Positions 14,562 to 15,956 of a stretch of 15,956 bases of DNA are shown here, piece by piece. Numbering within the stretch: the stretch's first letter is position 1; each line of letters starts with the position of its first letter. This DNA comes from Clostridiaceae bacterium (GTDB lineage: Bacteria > Bacillota > Clostridia > Oscillospirales > Acutalibacteraceae). Position numbers and translations under genes: made by a program. The notes under the pieces are model-generated. The model worked only from the letters and a program-made list of their open reading frames with translations. It did not search any database and was not told where the DNA came from. The stretch covers positions 1 to 15,956 of the forward strand of contig JAEDFL010000044.1 in assembly GCA_016292785.1 (NCBI GenBank). Direction: 5' to 3'.

Positions 14562-14640
14562 ATCGCAAAACCCAAAAAACCGCATAAACAAAGGATTTTT
14601 GGCTTGAAAATTCCCGATTTGATAGCAAAATGATAGCAGA
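14463..14640. other. Candidate attachment site region at the guaA 3' end
   Basis: It joins the compositionally distinct guaA tail to a noncoding stretch just outside the stop. The stretch contains a direct repeat TGATAGCA (14620-14627 and 14631-14638, period 11). The guaA 3' end is a documented integration site for genomic islands and for Tn5801-like elements. The exact core and the second att copy cannot be seen in this window, and no integrase gene is present here. Confidence 0.5.
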
Positions 14641-14703
14641 CTGCAAAACGCATTTATTGAGCGTTCCCTGTGGTTTGCGGGTACAATTATCTTAATAAAT
14701 TCT

Positions 14704-14744
14704 AAAAAGGCATTACTGACTTTTGCAGTCGGTAATGCCTTTTT
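14704..14744. terminator. Bidirectional intrinsic terminator
   Basis: A 17-bp stem with one G-U pair on the + strand (14704-14720 with 14728-14744) and a 7-base loop, flanked by A and T runs so that it works in both directions. It lies five bases beyond the stop of the - strand membrane protein gene and 142 bases after guaA, and probably ends both transcripts. Confidence 0.9.
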
Positions 14745-14748
14745 GCGT

Positions 14749-15333
14749 TTATATGAACTTATCTGAAAGTGAGGTTATGGATTTATTTATGTATTTTAAT
14801 GCGGTTAATTCATCTTCGATGTCAGGCTCTAAAGTAAATACTTTGTGCAGATAATTTAGGTCGATTTTATATTGTTCCGTATACTCTTTACCACAAGTAG
14901 TGTATTTGATTTCGATATCAAGTTCATTTTCCTCAAATTTTCTAAAGTCGAAAACGGTTCCTATATGTTGATGAGGAGCAAGGAAAATATTGTTGAGCTT
15001 CGTGATGTTAAAATCATTGACATGCGCTTGTCCTGCTTTTGACCAATCTAAATCAGGGCTAATTTTTAGTGAAATAAGCTTAGCAGGCGAGTTGCCAAAG
15101 TTTTTAATAATCAAATCATGGGTTACGCTGATGCTACTTTTAGTGATGAAGAAAATCAAGTTTCCCCTGTTTTGTTCAAAGTATTGGTCTTTTTGCTCGT
15201 TAAGTTGCTTCTGCATTTCTTTTATGTTTTTATATGCAAAAACGGCGGCGAAAACAGAACCAACTAAAGTGAGAAAACCTATAATTACCCCAATGAATTG
15301 AAATAAATTTGAATGCCATTCTGCTGGTGTCAT
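14749..15333 (-). CDS. Hypothetical membrane-anchored protein
   Basis: A 194-residue protein I do not recognise as a named family. One transmembrane helix is evident at about 11-33. It is followed by a Lys/Gln/Glu-rich heptad-like stretch at about 36-55 that may form a short coiled coil, then a beta-rich soluble domain of about 130 residues. Positive residues after the helix suggest the soluble part is cytoplasmic. A segment around NFGNSPAKLISL (about 87-98) resembles the beta-sandwich style of small accessory proteins on mobile elements. Its start overlaps the repressor stop as TAATG, with AAAGGGGA just upstream, so the two genes are translated together. Base composition is AT-rich: one sampled 60-base line inside it (14821-14880) is 33% GC, against 55% for 14101-14160 in guaA. 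Confidence 0.75.
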   Translation of the reverse strand: MTPAEWHSNLFQFIGVIIGFLTLVGSVFAAVFAYKNIKEMQKQLNEQKDQYFEQNRGNLIFFITKSSISVTHDLIIKNFGNSPAKLISLKISPDLDWSKAGQAHVNDFNITKLNNIFLAPHQHIGTVFDFRKFEENELDIEIKYTTCGKEYTEQYKIDLNYLHKVFTLEPDIEDELTALKYINKSITSLSDKFI

Positions 15334-15803
15334 TATTTATCCCCTTTCATATTTATCACATTACTTGCAGGGTAGTTATAGCGCCAATTATCGTATTCCT
15401 CTTTTGAAATTTCGCCGTTTTTCAGCTTTTCAGCTTGTTCTTTCCAAGCGGTGAACATTTCAAACATAGTAATGTAATTTGCGCCCATACCCTTATCTAA
15501 ATGCAGACAAACCTCTCCGTCTAATTCAGTAATTTTAAGACCGTATAAATCTTCAATGACAAATAAAGTATGCATTAAGCCGTTATAGCTGTCAATATCG
15601 GGCACGGTTAAAGCGCTTGTTGATACTCCGAACACTTCTGCAAGGCTGTTAGTCAGGTCTGCTTTCGGCGTTCTTGATCCTGATTCATACTGCGCCATAC
15701 GAATATCCGCAGTTTTCTCCGGAAAACCGACCTGCATACCGAGATATTTTTGAGTCATTCCTCTTAAATTTCTAAAGAATCTTATTCTTTCACCGATAGC
15801 CAT
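15333..15803 (-). CDS. XRE-family (helix-turn-helix) transcriptional regulator
   Basis: A 156-residue protein with an N-terminal Cro/CI-type helix-turn-helix at about residues 4-62 (IRFFRNLRGMTQKYLGMQVG, then MAQYESGSRTPK). The recognition region carries a few extra residues before QYESG, as in a variant common on Firmicutes mobile elements. The C-terminal 90 residues are acidic and charged, perhaps for oligomerisation or ligand sensing. It probably represses its own promoter and the divergent rightward promoter, in the manner of an element's master repressor. The ATG at 15803 has GGAG seven bases upstream. It forms a two-gene unit with the membrane protein at 14749-15333. The regulatory role is inferred from domain and layout; the regulated genes lie outside the window. 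Confidence 0.88.
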   Translation of the reverse strand: MAIGERIRFFRNLRGMTQKYLGMQVGFPEKTADIRMAQYESGSRTPKADLTNSLAEVFGVSTSALTVPDIDSYNGLMHTLFVIEDLYGLKITELDGEVCLHLDKGMGANYITMFEMFTAWKEQAEKLKNGEISKEEYDNWRYNYPASNVINMKGDK

Positions 15804-15833
15804 AAAAATGCTCCTCTCATATTTCTAAAATGA

Positions 15834-15863
15834 AGTATAACATAATAAGTTAGGATATGTCAA
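15834..15863 (-). promoter_or_regulatory. Sigma-A promoter of the XRE regulator operon
   Basis: On the - strand TTGACA (15858-15863) and TATACT (15834-15839) are separated by 18 bases. Start is expected near 15827, about 24 bases before the ATG at 15803. Confidence 0.78.
15838..15852. promoter_or_regulatory. Candidate operator dyad
   Basis: A 15-base imperfect palindrome, TAAC-7-GTTA, with 12 of 15 positions matching its own reverse complement. It overlaps the -10 and spacer of the repressor promoter, where a repressor would be expected to bind. GTTA half-sites recur at 15936 and 15950 beside the divergent promoter. Confidence 0.42.
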
Positions 15864-15905
15864 GACAACCAAAGCAAAAAAAGTAAATATTTTCTCAAAA
15901 ACCAC

Positions 15906-15934
15906 TTGACTTTACGGAATTTGTTTAGTATAAT
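15906..15934 (+). promoter_or_regulatory. Sigma-A promoter reading out of the window
   Basis: TTGACT (15906-15911) and TATAAT (15929-15934) are 17 bases apart. It diverges from the repressor promoter; the two -35 boxes are 42 bases apart across an AT-rich spacer. The gene it drives begins beyond base 15956. Two copies of GTTAAG (15936, 15950) lie just downstream of its -10. Confidence 0.82.
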
Positions 15935-15956
15935 AGTTAAGCAAATAGCGTTAAGT

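Noticed and set aside
13311..14591. A 426-residue open frame antisense to guaA
   Set aside because: It mirrors the codons of guaA, whose protein motifs are unmistakable, has no ribosome site or recognisable domain, and runs through the guaA stop. It is a shadow of biased codon use.
14562..14703. A small gene or RNA between guaA and the terminator
   Set aside because: No start with a ribosome site, no promoter and no stable fold other than the terminator was visible. Only the short direct repeat stands out.

Overview
The window looks like a chromosomal segment from an anaerobic Gram-positive gut or rumen Clostridium relative, most likely an Oscillospiraceae member (Ruminococcus or [Eubacterium] siraeum type). 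This is inferred from the type I-like dockerin on a secreted protein, the Firmicutes-style Shine-Dalgarno sites and sigma-A promoters, a TTG start on purA, and DUF3006 and GtrA-type genes. No rRNA, tRNA or CRISPR array was seen, so the genus is not settled.

Region 1 (1-6832, + strand) is the downstream part of a surface-sugar operon that enters from the left. It encodes an RfbH-type CDP-sugar 3-dehydratase (5' end cut off), a GtrA-like membrane protein, a thiamine-diphosphate enzyme of the acetolactate synthase superfamily, a short-chain dehydrogenase/epimerase-type reductase, a GtrB-like family 2 glycosyltransferase, and a polytopic membrane protein resembling GtrC-type glucosyltransferases. 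RfbH makes CDP-4-keto-3,6-dideoxyhexose in known pathways. A neighbouring ThDP enzyme and reductase recall the YerE/YerF pair of yersiniose synthesis, so the operon may make a two-carbon-branched 3,6-dideoxysugar. The Gtr-like trio could then load it onto a lipid carrier, flip it and transfer it to a cell-surface polymer. The operon ends at a strong bidirectional terminator.

Region 2 (6884-11497, - strand) is a four-gene operon read from a near-consensus extended -10 promoter: a membrane-anchored calcineurin-like phosphoesterase, a nitroreductase, a DUF3006 protein and a large secreted paralogous phosphoesterase. The last carries a three-repeat MABP-like beta-prism, a dockerin and an amphipathic C-terminal tail.

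Region 3 (11578-14561, + strand) holds purA, behind a perfect TTGACA-17-TATAAT promoter and with a TTG start, followed by guaA. These are the AMP and GMP branch enzymes from IMP. A hairpin-forming spacer separates them.

Region 4 (14463-15956) looks like the edge of an integrated mobile element. The 3' end of guaA, a known integration site for genomic islands and Tn5801-like elements, changes abruptly in codon use over its last 32 codons. It is followed by an AT-rich arm with a small membrane protein and an XRE-family repressor on the - strand, and by divergent promoters, one of which reads out of the window to the right.
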